Shown here piece after piece: positions 1 to 14,833 of a stretch of DNA of 64,000 bases. The stretch comes from Trachelipus rathkii (Eukaryota; Arthropoda; Malacostraca; Isopoda; Trachelipodidae), in assembly GCA_015478945.1 (NCBI GenBank), contig JABUQX010116867.1:12501-76500 (forward strand). Direction: 5' to 3'. The notes beneath the pieces were generated by a model that was not told the origin of the DNA, ran no database searches, and saw nothing but the letters and a program-made list of their open reading frames with translations. The first letter of the stretch is position 1; the number at the start of each line of letters is the position of its first letter. The translations under genes were made by a program, and so were the position numbers.

Positions 1-1170
1 GCAAAATGTTCAACATTTTAAGTTAACTCTGGAAGAAAAAGTGAGATATCAACTTAATAACCGGAATGAACTTGGATTGTATATTCATATAGGTACGCTT
101 ATTTATATTTATAGGAATTCGTAATCATTATAATCTTGTCTCATTTGTTCCAAATTATAACCCAGAGTATGAATCAATAGATATTTGATCAAAAATTCTA
201 TATTATTATAGGTCTCTATAGTAGATATATTATGATATACACAGTATAATAGAGATGAATACTCAAATCTCTACTATAAAATATACTAAATAATGTATTA
301 TGAAATTTTATAAAGAAAGAGTTTAGCTCTATTGAAACTCTACAGGCAAGTTATTCTTCTATATCAAAACAGGCACAATACACTGGGGATACACTTTCCT
401 CTTAGCTGCTACTTTTCGATTGTTGACATTAGCGAAAGCTGAGCAAATTTAACTGAAAGATATTTAGGCTATCTTAATTCTCGATGTTGGAAGTGAGTCA
501 TTCTCATAAGAAAGGATGGGTTATCAAGACATGAGAGAGAGACTGAGGAAGAAGCGCGACCTTCCAGGAAAGCGAGTAAAAGTTATGCGCTCCATACAGC
601 TGATGGAGAGGGTGGCAAAGCATTGGAGTAGGAAGTGAAAATCGAGGACTGAAGCTGTCGTGTATTTGGATATTTAGAAAATACCCAAACTCAGAATCAC
701 TTAAATAAATAGGCCTTATCAGCTATTACGTTGATAGAACGGAAATACTTCAGTCAGTAGATAAGTATAGATTGTACTAGTGAAAAAAGTATTGATTTAC
801 AAAAGTAATGACTAAAGTTTTAAATAGGAAAAATACCATCCAAATTCCAGAGGTCGAATCATAATTCTTCACGTTCTCGTAGAACTTTGTTTCCTAGGTC
901 TAGCTTTATATATGAAGATCACCTAAAAGTTATAAAGTGTGCTGTAGCGAGATGCTCGCCGATTGCATTTCAATATATTACTTTTAAAAGTAACTTTTTC
1001 TTGTGAATAATTTGCTCGACTGTTGTTAGAGACTTTAGCGATGCGTAGCAGTCCTGCTTTTATTTTCCGTTCTCAAGATTGAATTGACTTATGATTACTG
1101 CATATAAATATTATGAGCAATATAATAGTACGCTATCACTATTTGTGATGGTTATTGTTAGATATTAATT
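1..1170. other. AT-rich DNA, no gene recognised
   Basis: AT-rich but not tandemly repeated. The densest part is 516-638, where a 40-codon frame on plus opens with MGYQDMRERLRKKRDLPGKR and is strongly basic. It has no recognisable relative, no splice signals that I trust and no supporting context, so I leave it uncalled. Nothing else here looks like coding sequence on either strand. Confidence 0.5.
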
Positions 1171-1185
1171 CCGAAAAAGAAAGGC

Positions 1186-1258
1186 ACTCGTCTCTCACTC
1201 TCTCTCTCTCTCTTCTCTCTCTACTCCTCTATCTCTCTCTCTCTCTCTATATATATAT
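1186..1258. repeat. Compound (CT)n / (AT)n microsatellite
   Basis: Interrupted CT dinucleotides run directly into an ATATATATAT tract, forming one compound microsatellite. Confidence 0.9.
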
Positions 1259-3120
1259 AGGCCTGAGTATGTAGATAATAACTACCCGGCCTACCCTATA
1301 TATACCCTGATATATATACCGGTTAAAGTAATTTGTGATAAATACATAATAAATATATTATACTAATATTCAATTATAATAATAATGATATATTATATTA
1401 TAAGTATTATAGTTATCCTTAATTATTTATTATATTTATTATTATCGTAAATAATTGAATTATGTATATATGAGGAGATAAAGAAATATAGTATATATAA
1501 TAGCATGAAGTTAAATTAACTTTTATTATACCATTACTATAATTGATAATATACTATAGTTATATATAATATGAAGAAATATAGTTACCAAGGGTCGACT
1601 TGTAAGTGTTTTTTTGAGATTGTTATATGTTTTATTATTGTTCGTGCGTGCCGCGTGATCTGTCGATGTTACTGTGATTAAGAGAGTTGAGCCCTTATGT
1701 GTATAATATAGATTAAATAATGAATAAGTATAATTAAATAATAGGAATATACTATATAAATATAGAAGATATAATTATAGTAATAATCCTATTTTTACTT
1801 GTGATCTGCTGGTTATTTAATAGTATAGATGATATACTAGTTATATATATTTAACTTCCAGATAGTATAAATATCAATAATTAATCAATATTACTCTAAA
1901 ATATTTACTGTATGTCTGTACTAATCCATTTTTATGACGATAAAAAAAAAATATTATTGCAATAAACACGAAAAAAAAAAAAGAAAGTAATAAAAACTAA
2001 AAACACTATAGTGATGAATACACCTTGTATACACCTCTAATCATACATTTTCTGAATTACTCAGACAGACTTCAAGTTTTCTTCTCTTAATAAATTAATT
2101 GTCGAAACGTGTTAACACTAACTCACCATGAAATTGAATCTCCAGACCGGCTAGTACAAGAAAAAATTATTGGATGAACATTTATAAAAGATATATTATA
2201 AATATTAGTACTTCTACCGAGAGGAGCTATATTAACCCCTATCCTTATATCCGACACATTGAAGTGGGCCGATAAATAATTTATATTTTTTAGCTTGTCA
2301 TAGTTGCCATTAAATCCCCAAATGAATAAGATACTATATTATATTTAGGTATCTTTAGTATATAGGAATAAACAGAAATATAAATATATACGTATTATAT
2401 ATAAGTTAATAGCGTATATATACTATGTATACATGTATAATTATTACTAAAGACTATTATATTAGTGTGATTTAAACAAGTGGATATTTTTAGAATGATA
2501 TATATTTATAATGCGCAAATACTAGATTATATAGTAAGTGCGATAGATAGTGAATAATTATATAATACCAGGTAATAAAATATATATATTAAAATCCTTA
2601 CGTTTCATAAATGACTCAAAGTTTTAGGTTAAATTTTACACACTTGTTGTTTATAATTTATTTAGAATAATCCAGATGGTAAAATAAATCAATTTATTTT
2701 AAGAAAGTTGAAGCGACGTATAATTTGTAAATCAAATAATCGTTCCAATTTATGTAAAGCAAAGTACTCTATAATATATAGCAGACATAATAAAATACTT
2801 GGGTTAGATAGATATTACTAATAATATAAGGGTGTTACTTTACGTAATATAATTTCTTTATATATATAGACATATATGTAGTTTAAATATAATTAACTAA
2901 CTTGCAATATATATAGTAAGATATTAATTAATTGACATAGTTTCGGTTATCTTATATAAGATAAGTATAAATACATATAAGTTATATATATTTTTATAAT
3001 TTATATAGAATTAGTGCTAAAAATATTTCAAATGAATCTTTGTTCATTTTCAAAATTAGTCTTAATTTTATTTCTCATATTCCATTTTTATATGAATAAA
3101 GATATTTATTAGTTCAATCA
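1259..3120. other. AT-rich DNA with short (TA)n runs
   Basis: Mixed AT-rich sequence with many 10-20 base TA runs and A-homopolymers near 1941 and 1971. No gene, RNA or transposon signature was seen. The string TATACACCTCTAAT near 2028 recalls the outer end of the hAT element at 32099 but lacks its G+C-rich subterminal motifs. Confidence 0.5.
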
Positions 3121-3124
3121 TCTT

Positions 3125-3262
3125 AAAACCAGAGCGTTCATGTACGTTATGTTCCGACAGCAGCCGGCGGCATGCATGGCAGACCACTCGCTGAAGCCCT
3201 CGCTCCAAATCTCGCTCCAAATGCGCGGCGGTGCCGTGTAACAACCTACTGGCTCTGCGCGC
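3125..3262. other. Small G+C-rich island
   Basis: About 140 bases that are far richer in G+C than their surroundings. They contain CAGCAGCCGGCGGCATGC and an imperfect direct duplication of TCGCTCCAAAT. No open frame of note and no terminal repeats. It could be a promoter-like CpG island or a fragment of an unrecognised repeat. Confidence 0.35.
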
Positions 3263-6200
3263 GAGTAAGTTGTATATATCAGAGAGAGAGAATTTTAAGC
3301 AAGTACAACTGAATTCCCAGATGGTATTGTTTGGACCAAAAAAAAAAAAAAAATCTTCACTGACTAAATAAAAAAAAAAAACCTAAATGAAGAAAATAAA
3401 GATGATATACTGCTATAGTTAGTGAAGCACTATATAAAGAAAACTATAAAAGTATTTTTGATATTTAAAGTTATAGTGTTTATCCTCTTAATAGGGCAAA
3501 TCTAACTTTTTTATTATTGAATACAAACTTTCCGCAAAGAAAGCGTAACGAAAAATGAGGACGTGACACCAGTAGAGAAGTAAATATAAGACGTCTGCTA
3601 TATATGATATTATACTAGTAGTAGTGTAGTAGTGATTAGATTTTAGAAATTAATTATATATATATAATATATTACTATATCTTATTATATATATTAGTAT
3701 ATATAGTAAATATAAATATATTACTAGAGTGTGAGAGTGCTGTATATATTTATCAATAGTTGTTAGTGTATATGAATAGTAATACGATACTTCTATCAAG
3801 CTATATATTATACTATTAATGACTATATACTGTTTTTGTATAAAATACTACCTCCCTCTATAAAAGATCATAGCTTATTAGAATAAATGTATATATACAT
3901 GACTAATATATTTTATATACTATGTGATAATATTATGAGCGGTATATATATATATATAGTAGAATATACTACATATATATATAGTAGTATATATAATATT
4001 ATATATATATATTCCGCTTATGTGTTGGTCAGTAGCTGACATGTATTGTAGTAGAGAAGCTTAAGCGGTATATATATAATTAATTTATATATAACGTAAT
4101 TTATATATAGTATATAATATAATATATTAATATATATAAATTTATAACATATAATATATATATTATATGTTATATAATTATCATATATATTATTTATTCA
4201 TATATTTACTACTGCTACACTCATATAATAACTTATATATTACAATATTTACCCGTAATATAGTATAGTATATAATATACATATAGTATATATATATAAT
4301 ATATGTAGAAGCTATGACGTAATAATATAGATAATAATAAGAGAAAATATATATAAAAGATATTTATAAGTAGTAAGATAGTTTATACTGTAGTTTATTA
4401 AATATATATTATATATAAGTATAATATATATATATAATATAATGAATAATATAATCATTGTCTATATTATATATATATCTTTATAGTCGATAATGATTAT
4501 GTGATATTAACTACTTTCACAACAACTGTTGAGTTATTATTATTATTTATACATATATATATATATATATTAAGATATATGTAAAAAAGAAATTGATATC
4601 TAATTTTATCTATTCTTAGAAAATATTTTATATATAATTGATATTTATGTTATGTGATAGTAGTGTATGAGAGGTATAGTTCAGATGTTGAGGATTTTAA
4701 ATATATACGGGTTAATATATATGAGTATGAAAAAGGACTATGGCTGTGAATTATGTTGAATATCTAATATTTAGTTTATAATATAATATAAATATAATAT
4801 AATTCATATATATACAGATCGTTATATATATATATATATATTGCAACATAAAAAGGAAAAATATAAGTTATGATACACAGATATTTTATTATATAATAAA
4901 GGATTTATATTAAATATAATATAATACCTATATATTAGTAGGAATTCTATTCTATGTAAAAAAATATAGATATATTAATATAGTACGGTATATATAGATA
5001 TATATATTATATAGATATATATATATAGTTATATTGAAATGTCTCAGCGATCTACGTGTATGTCTGCCCCTACCGTTATATATAATATATTACTAATATT
5101 ATCATTCAAACATCAAAATATAATTATTACAATAAGACAGATTTCCCTTAAACTATCTATTCCCAATCACATCGCAACTCTCCAATATTATACAAGGGCT
5201 TCACCGCCTTTACTTATATAAGCATAAATATAATTTTATCTATTATTATATATATAATATATTACATTATTATATTATTGTATAGAGTATATAAATAGAT
5301 ATGATATTTAATATATATTATATTTCTTATATAACTTTATTTTCTTATATACTATATATAATGAAATATAATATAATATATATCATAATAATAATATTAG
5401 TAGTATATATCTATATATTAATTAATTATTAGTATATATCTATTAATAATTTATACTAATATATATTATATATAAATATATAAACTATATAAATTTATAA
5501 ATATATAGAATGTCAAGAATATAAATTATAAATATATATATAAATTAAGGTATTATTACAATAATCTATATTTATGATAATATTATAATAAATTAATAAT
5601 ATATATAATATATTTTATAGTATATTATTGTATAATTTATATATATAAAAACCTATATATATATAGTAACTACTTTGAATAATATAAATATTATTTGTAA
5701 TATATTTAAATTTATATAGTTGATTATATTAGATTATATTTTATATATATAAAACTATATTATATATAAATCTATTACTGTTTGTTAATCCAAGTGTATT
5801 TTATAGTTAGTATTAATATAAGGTACTAATCGTGCATCCGTTATTTTATATATTATATATAGTTAGTATATTATATATAATAAATAATATGAATTTATAT
5901 TATAGTAATATAAATATATATATATATACCTTAAATACAATATAAATTTTATTAAAATAAAATACCCAATAATAGTTATATCTGATATTATGATAGTATA
6001 TGCCTATATTCATAATAAGATTTGAATGATATTAATAAATACTGAATTCATATGTATATTACTCGATAATAATAGTATATAAGTTATGTAAGTAATTGAT
6101 ATATACTATATATATATAATTATTATGATTAAATACTATATAATAATATATATCTGTTTATCGGTACCTTTCAGGTTGCAATAAATAAATATATGCACTA

Positions 6201-7390
6201 GATGGTCATCTCTCTCGTTATATATTATATAGTAGAGTAGTAATATAGTTAAACGTATATAATGGTGAGATAAGTGTGTTATTATATTATGAAGGGCTAT
6301 TACCTATAGCTTATGAAAATAAAGATAAAGATAGTAATATATATAATATACATTATTATTATATTAATTAATAATAATTTAATAATTATAAAGTATATTA
6401 TATATATTACGCTAATAATATATATTGATTACTAGTATATACTTATTTTAAGTAGTCCCTAACACGTATATATATATCATATACTATATTAATTAAACTT
6501 GTGATAATTATATACGCTATTATCAAAGTAAATTTTGGCCAAGTGATTTAATCTATATATATATATATATATATACTATAGTGATGATATGATGAGTAGA
6601 GAGTATGTTATTTATTATATCTATTATGGCGTAGAGTGTGATGTATGAGTGTTAATATTATAATATTTAAGCCTTCATATATCATCATATATAGTATGTA
6701 TATATATATATATATATATAAATATAATATAAATTTATAAAATATAAATACTATGAATAATAATATTAATAATATTATTAAGTTATAAGTAAAGAAGTAT
6801 AAATATAATTAAGTTAATTTATATATGAGTTTATAATAATAATAATATAATTATTATAAGATTCAAATAACTAAGTATAAATATATATATATATAATTAT
6901 ATCTTATTTAGTGATTAGAGTATATTAAGCGCACAGTGAGTATATATATATATATAATATAGTGAATTAAAGATAGATAGTTATATATTACTGAAATACT
7001 ATTATATATATAAATATGTATCCAGTAGAAAATATAGAGTGAGTGATGATGATTTAGTTGATATATATATATATATATTATATATATATATATATGTAAT
7101 TATTAATTATATACTCTTGTATTTTTTAGTTCATCAATACTTAGCTGATGAAGATAAGAGTTTATACTATTCGTAAATGATTTTACATCATATAACTTAT
7201 ATATATACAATAATTACCCAATAAAGAATATATATATATATAATTATATATTATAATATAATACTATATAGGTATGTATATATTTTTCTTCATGCATAGC
7301 TTTTTTTTACTTATTAGTAAGTATAAATAATACTATTCCCGACACTATTATTCTTAAGTTAAAAATGATAGCTGAGCTATAATATATATT
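3263..7390. repeat. Long AT-repeat domain
   Basis: About 4 kb made almost entirely of (TA)n, TATAATA and TAATAT mixtures with continual phase slips. A short less biased insert at 5039-5221 carries a 60-codon frame resembling no protein I know. The stretch holds no recognisable genes. Confidence 0.85.
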
Positions 7391-7625
7391 CTTTACTTAT
7401 AATACGATCATTATCGTATCATTCCCTCCCACCTATATCTATACTACACCTACTTCACTCCCCTCTCTGATTATATAACCTCCTATTTCGTCCTACTAGC
7501 CCCTTCACTTCGCCGCTCCACCAGATATAGTTTAATAGTCAATACACCTTTGACTATCATCTCCCGTTTAACTACCATCCGAACCAGTCACCGCTTTACA
7601 CTAATAATATGAGACTACTAGGCCT
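7391..7625. other. Pyrimidine-rich block
   Basis: A C+T-rich stretch (for example CCCTCCCACC and CCCCTTCACTTCGCCGCTCC) between AT repeats. No frame or terminal structure is visible. It may be a worn retroelement end. Confidence 0.35.
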
Positions 7626-8390
7626 ACCATTATGTTTACTTATATACTTATCATATAATAATATGTATATATATTATTAATATATATATATATTAATATA
7701 TATATTAATATTATATATAATATAATTATACTATAATCTTAATATATATATATTAATATATATTATATATATATATTATATAATACTATATATATATTAA
7801 ATTCATTTTCGTCGCGCAATTCAATCAACAACTTGTTGAGCTTAAAAATAAATCTAAAGAAAAAGGCTAAAATACGCAAAAAATTATCTTATTTTAAATC
7901 CAGCGTTTATCAAAAGGAAAGCCAAAAATCATTTTATAGATAGTCTTTATTTTTAGTCTTCTTAACATAATCATTAATATATATACACTTATATCGCTAT
8001 AATTTAATTATACAGCAGAAATGTTTTAGGTGTATCTACCCTAATCCACAATTATTTAATACATCAGTATTTGTGGTATAGTGGTCACAGTATAGTCGTC
8101 GAGATGGAATATATATTAGTCGTAAATAAATTTTCTTTTTAATATTTAGACCTTGGAATTGTATATTGAAATCTCCATATTTATCACTTATTAAAAAAAG
8201 GCTTTAAGAGAGAAAGTCTATTCTTTAGGCGATGTATTGATTGACGTTTAAAATTTTCTCTATCCTCACTATCACTTGCGTCTATAGTAACGCAATGTAA
8301 AAGCGGTATGTACTGACCTCTGGAGATGAGGGAGTAAGGTAGAGAAAAGTGTATAGAGGCATGTTTCAGACGGGAATGGAAGAGAGAGAT
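7626..8390. other. (TA)n tract then unique AT-rich DNA
   Basis: (TA)n to about 7800, then roughly 590 bases of ordinary AT-rich sequence with no gene recognised on either strand. Confidence 0.5.
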
Positions 8391-8391
8391 G

Positions 8392-8392
8392 A

Positions 8393-8459
<67 letters not shown>
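8392..8459. repeat. (GA)n microsatellite
   Basis: Nearly pure GA dinucleotides, interrupted by GATTGA and GAAGAG. Open frames crossing it on both strands, Arg-Glu on plus and Ser-Leu on minus, are translation of the repeat and are not genes. Confidence 0.95.
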
Positions 8460-9089
8460 ATTTTAAAAAACCCAATCAAAAATCAATTTGTGGATTATAA
8501 TCAGATAGAGAATTGTCAGATAGTATTGTGATGTGAAGCGTGAAGTAGTGATAACAATAATATCGAATCAATGATGAATATATGATATGTTGCGTATTCA
8601 AGCAAAGAAGTTACGAAAAAATCAAAAACCTAACTATGATGTCACACCTTTGCATTGTGCTCGAATATATATGACATGTAAAACCACAACAACAAAATCT
8701 TGCTAGTATATTATTTATATACACATATTATATAAAAAATAATATATAATATATGAATAGGCAGCAATGCACTATTGTACATAATTAGTGTGTGTGAATA
8801 GTTATATAATAATATATATAATATATAATATATATATATATTAATATATATATATAATCATATATACTATTTCAGTATTTAAATATATACATACCTATAT
8901 TAATTAATATATGGAACTTCGCCATTTAAAAGGATGGTTATCCCGTAAGAATATACTTATCACGACACTGAAGGCGATGTAATCGATTTATTTTTTCATT
9001 CGATTATTTCGAAGGCAATACTAGAGCGACAAGAGTCTGCCAATACACAGTTTCTTTCTATTATCTTCATTAACTAAGGATTACCCAAG
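8460..9089. other. AT-rich spacer
   Basis: Ordinary AT-rich DNA with (TA)n at 8800-8860. Nothing recognised. Confidence 0.5.
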
Positions 9090-9265
9090 GTTGAGTTGAA
9101 GAGTCGTTCGCGGAGTAGTGGTCAAGAGTCAGTGTGCTCGTCATTTGGCCTAAGCGCTGGGAGACTGGGGGCACTGTCGTCCCCCCCCTCTATCCCACCG
9201 TCTGGCCTGAGCCCTCTTTACTTAATCATAAATTTACATAAAAAAAAAAATAAAACACAAATTAA
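9090..9265 (+). mobile_element. Possible retroposon 3' end with A-tract
   Basis: A G+C-richer segment that begins near GTTGAAGAGTCGTTCGCGG, passes a C8 run and ends in TTTACATAAAAAAAAAATAA. The pattern of a G+C-rich body, CTTAATCATAAATTTACAT and then a poly(A)-like tract is what a LINE or SINE 3' end looks like. A 94-codon frame crosses it but resembles no known domain. The family is unknown, and the A-tract could be fortuitous in this base composition. Confidence 0.3.
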
Positions 9266-10990
9266 ACACTATATAAATAATCTATTAACGCATATGAGTA
9301 TAAAACAGCAACATGTGGTATGTGTTATCCTGCAAACTTCGTCCTTGCTCTCTCGTCATATTGGTGATGTTCTAAGTTAACATCGATCACATGCTGCTAT
9401 GTGCTAGACAAATTTAGGAGTTCAGTCGATATTTTCTAGAATATTGGATTGTTTTTATTAAAATCAGCATTTAAAATAGGAAAGTACCATAATAAATTTA
9501 TATATGATATTATATTATAGTATATAATATATTAATATTATATTATATAATTTATTAATGATAATTTAATATATTATATATATATTAATAACATATTTAA
9601 TATTTTATAATAATTAGTTACCGCTATAAATTAATATAATGTATTAATATATTATATAATTATATTAATATATATATTATTACCTATATATAATTTATTA
9701 TATAATTATATTATATAATATATAATTATATTATATATTATATTATTAGTTAGATATCTCATACCTTATATACATTATATATCTTTATATTTTATAAATA
9801 TTATTATTTACTACGATTATATTAATATATTATACTTATTTAGATATATTATAAAATAATTTATTCGAATAAGAATCATTCTTCCCATTTTCAAGTCTAA
9901 AAGGTTTAAGAAATTAATGTAAAGGTTTAAATGAAAACAAATACTAATTTGACATATTAATAAATAGTAATTATCAAAAATAACCATAATAACATGTAAA
10001 AAATAAATTAAAAAATGTATAACTAATAAAATATTAATTAACCAATGTAATTAATGTTTACCAATTTTAATTCCGAAGAACAATATAATAATATATATAA
10101 ATTATATTGAATAAAAAAATAATAATAATATAAGATAATAATAATAAATAATAATAATAATAAGAATAATAATAGATAATAAATAATATTTATTACCTAA
10201 ATTATTTTACGGAATGCTAAAATATTGTAAGCTTGTCGATTTGGAAGATTTTGTTACACTTTTTTACAGAATAGATTTCTAATAGATGATAAAAATTTTG
10301 GTGGTCTGACTGCTATTGCCTGTTCTGATACTCAATCCTATTTATAATGACAAATGGCCTTTGCTTTTAGCAATAAAAAATGATAAAATCTTCTCGCGTG
10401 TATTTATATAGTTATCTCAAATAGGACACTTAGTAATAATGACAAGAATATAAATAATATATACAACTCCTATCACTAAGCATCGATATTTAGGATTTCG
10501 TTTTTAAAATGATTTAAGATAATTGAGACAATAAGTTTATTGGTAATTTTAAACATAAGTAATTAATAATTAATGAAACGTATTATATAATGTTTTTAGT
10601 GTGAATTAGTACATTTTAACTATAAAAAAAATGAATTTCAAATTAATCACCTCATTAATATATAAATCATAGGATCATAATATAGAACATATAATATATA
10701 ATACATTAGGATAGTTATAGGTTACTGTTGGAGGAATGTATATCATGCCATTTGGAAAAATAACAATATACATTACAAAAATTTAGTTATTTAATCTTTA
10801 TTCCTCTTTATATCTTGTAAAAAAACCATTCTCTTATAGATTAGCTAATTACTTTTCGTGAATGACTTACAGTTTATCATGGTATAAGAAATAGCGAACA
10901 AATTAATATCATATTATAAATATATATAAATAAAAATATAATTAAAATACTTAATAAATAAATTAATGAAATAATAATACAAAGCAGGTT
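9266..10990. other. AT-rich DNA with (TA)n and (AAT)n
   Basis: (TA)n mixtures at 9480-9860 and (AAT)n at about 10110-10190. The rest is unique-looking AT-rich DNA with no gene recognised. Confidence 0.6.
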
Positions 10991-10996
10991 ACTCTA

Positions 10997-11145
10997 ATCT
11001 CTCCTCTCTCTCATCTCTCTCTCTTACTCTCTCTCTCTCTCCTCTCTCTCTCTCTTCTTCTACTTCAGAATCATTAGTCTCTCTCTTAACTCATTACTAT
11101 CCTCCTTACTTCTATCTCATTCTCTCTCTCTCTCTCTACTTTCTC

Positions 11146-11181
<36 letters not shown>

Positions 11182-11275
11182 ATCTATATCTTACTTAGTC
11201 TCTATACTCTCTCTTATACTCTCTACTCACTATCTTCTCTCTTCTCTCATCTCTCACTCTCTTACTCTCTCTTGT
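10997..11275. repeat. Long interrupted (CT)n microsatellite
   Basis: About 280 bases of CT dinucleotides broken by TCATCT, TACTTC and similar steps. It is the longest CT tract in the window and is polypyrimidine on the plus strand. Confidence 0.95.
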
Positions 11276-14200
11276 AATAGAATAAAGATGACCAATTTGA
11301 GCATAATTAAGTTTAATTCCAGATCAGAAAGAAATGAAAACAAACAATAAAATCTTATTATATTTAAAAAAATTATAAGAGGTAAAACTGAAATATGAGG
11401 ATCAATTTTGGGAAAGGAGGGGAAGGTTGAATTTTCCTGTTGGCCAGAACATAGATTTGAGATGAATGAAAACATCCATCTTACTTACTCTAAGGGATCA
11501 GGTCATAACGAGTGGCCTAAGTGTATACATCTGAGTACCATCAGTCCTCCATATTGTAATATTGAATAGTTTTATGTATAGAATAGAGAGATTAAATGAA
11601 CATCATTATGAGTACATACAGAGTGGGGTATATTATAATTAAGTGTTTATCCTGTTAAAGATATATGAAAATGTGGTAGAACTACATTATTTCTTATAAA
11701 TAAACATTTATATATATAATTTTATTAACATCAATATCATGTGTGCATTTATATTATATTAATTATTATTATTATTATTATATTATAATATTTTTATAAT
11801 TTAATATTAACTATTATGGACTAATTATTATTAATATTATTGCAATTATGTTATTATTTATATTATGTCTCTTATCAAACACTGTAAAGACATTATGAAA
11901 TGGGAAGCTTCCCGATACATATATATATATATATAATATATATATATAATATATATATATATATTCATATATATAATACATTAATAATATAATAATTAAT
12001 ATATATATATTAATATTAATTAAGATATATAATATATATATATATATAATATTATAATATAATATATATATTATATATATTTATATTATATAATATTATA
12101 TATTATATATATAATAATATAATATGAAGGTAGATATATATAGATTTATAAAATATAATGAATATATAAAATGAATTCCTGAAATAAACTATATAATATA
12201 AAAATAATATAATAAAACTGGACCTAGTTCTACTCGATATAATCAATCAAGGTCCATATTAGTCTAACGTGACGATTCTATCATGCCAAACTGTAGACGT
12301 CACACAGTATAACACCTACTGCTCTCCAGAAAGCATAGCTATAGGACTATACAATAGATTATATATAGTAGAATAGTATAATATCTATAGAATAACATAC
12401 ATGTCATTAACGGGATCTATCACTCACGATGGGTGCACGTGAAGAATATAGAGCTTTACTGTTTCTTAGTAGATCTAGTCCTTCTCTCATTTTTTATTTT
12501 TATCATAATAACATCATACTATACCTTATAATCTGTTTAGTTCTGTGATACAATTCTTGTACATTTTTATTCATTACATCATATATATATATAAAAATAT
12601 AAATATCTATCATATATAACACAAGAGAATTAACTCACGTAGTTTCCTATCGAGAGAAGACACTCCTCTAACCATCACATATCTCATCTCCACTCTAACT
12701 CAGTGATTTATATTACCCAGGTGGAATCATCCGAGCGAAAGGATTGCATCAGGATAACGCATCTCGGTAATTAGTGAGATAACTATGTAGTTTATGCATC
12801 AAGATTAGAATAGAACTAACTATTACATTGAATCAATCTATCTGCATCTGAATCCTCTCAAGTATACAAATGCAAACTAACTAAAATAATAACTTATAAA
12901 ATGGACAAACGAAAACACAACATCACACCTTACCAAAAAAACAATATCAGAAAACACACTCATCTACAACAATATTGAAAAGAAAATGAACTCTGATATT
13001 ACGCGCGCAAGGATTTACAGACATACCAACATTATATTTATATATCAATATGGTACCTAATGAAGCACTATATATATAACGCAACCGTTGCTATATAACT
13101 GATATCAGTATGCATATCAAGAATTATCTATCATCTATCACCACCTCTGTAGGCAGATCTTAGTTGTGCTTATATTTAACAAGTGCTTATATATAAGTAT
13201 AAAGGCACTTATTAATATATAATATATATCTAAATTTATAAATATATTAATATGTCTCATATATTTTGCGTGATGCCAGACCCCATCAAGAAGATGAATA
13301 CTACTTTATATTCTTAGCTTCCACCAACTAGTAACACTTTAATGACTCCAACCATTATTAGCCCTTATAATGCTATTTTATTTAATATCTATAATAGATA
13401 TCCTTTAAATAATTAATATACATAATAGGGTAATTTATCTATATAATTTATATATATTATAATTAATATATATATATACTAACTATATATAGTTATATAA
13501 TATATCCCATTAATATAATATATTATAACATATTATATATATATAAATCATATATAATAATATATATGTAATATAATCTATATATTACTATATATATAAC
13601 TAATATAATATATAATTTATATATATATATATAATATATTATATATATAATACTATATATATTATATATATATATATTTATATTAACTATATATTTTCAT
13701 ATAATATTATATATAAATATAATATATTACATATAATTAATAAATATATATATAATTATATATTATATAATAATAATATTATCAGGGCCCTCCCATAGGT
13801 AGACTATTATTTTCTAGCCATCCAAGTATTATGAGTACGCACGCTTCTTTCTCATAAATGCAGAATTCGGTTGCATAATAGTCCTATAGCACACCTTGAG
13901 ACTCAAATAAAAGAATGTTATATATATAATAATATTATAATATTAACTTAATATATATATATATCTATATCTACATCTACTCACTCACTACCATATATAT
14001 ATATAATAGATTTAAATATATTTATATATAATTATATATATTAATATATATATAATATATATATATATTATACTAATTATATTATAAATATCATAATATA
14101 TATTATTAATATATAATGATTATATAATAATAGATATACTATTATCATAATAGATAATAGTTGGTATTAAGCAATAGTGAAAGTAGTGATTAAATATTAA

Positions 14201-14400
14201 TATTGCCTAGTACCTAGAAGTAAGCTAGTTATCGTTTATTTATATTTTACTACATACTTACTTGTATTAATCTGAATATTATATATTAACTCATTATAAA
14301 TTATAAAATATAAGAATATATATATATTATTTAAATTTTTTTCTTTGTGTTTATGAATGAAAATATTTATGTCTTTTTGACACGCAAATACTTTCTAATA
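11276..14400. other. AT-rich DNA and (TA)n blocks
   Basis: (TA)n-rich blocks at 11915-12160, 13430-13785 and 13920-14165 alternate with AT-rich unique DNA at 11276-11900 and 12200-13430. I read the unique parts on both strands and saw no conserved coding motif. Confidence 0.55.
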
Positions 14401-14410
14401 CTTCACTATA

Positions 14411-14580
14411 CTGTGTGTAGTGTGTGTCGTATGGTAGTTGTGTATATATATATATATTTATATATATGATGTGTGTGTGTGTGTGTGTGTGAGTGATATG
14501 TATTGACATTTGTAATTATATATAATATGTGTGTGTGTGTGTAGATGTAGATGTGTGTGTAGATGTGTGTGTGTGTGTTA
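14411..14580. repeat. (GT)n microsatellite cluster
   Basis: Three GT runs separated by short (TA)n and GTAGAT steps. This is the only substantial GT tract in the window. Confidence 0.9.
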
Positions 14581-14689
14581 CTGATAGAGTCAATTTTTGT
14601 CTATGAATAATAATAGCAATCAATAACAACTGATTTTGTTTTATCAATATATAAATATTTTTTATAAAGTTTAAAGTGCAATTATAAAA

Positions 14690-14741
14690 GAATAAATATA
14701 TAATATAATATATATATAATATAATTAATATTATTAATATA

Positions 14742-14780
<39 letters not shown>

Positions 14781-14790
14781 TATATATATA

Positions 14791-14833
<43 letters not shown>

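Noticed and set aside
3263..7390. Organellar (mitochondrial) origin, suggested by extreme A+T content
   Set aside because: No mitochondrial genes, rRNA or tRNA cloverleaves; microsatellites, LINEs and spliced exons indicate nuclear DNA.
8272..8531. Overlapping Ser-Leu and Arg-Glu rich frames
   Set aside because: Translation of the (GA)n microsatellite at 8392-8459 on both strands.
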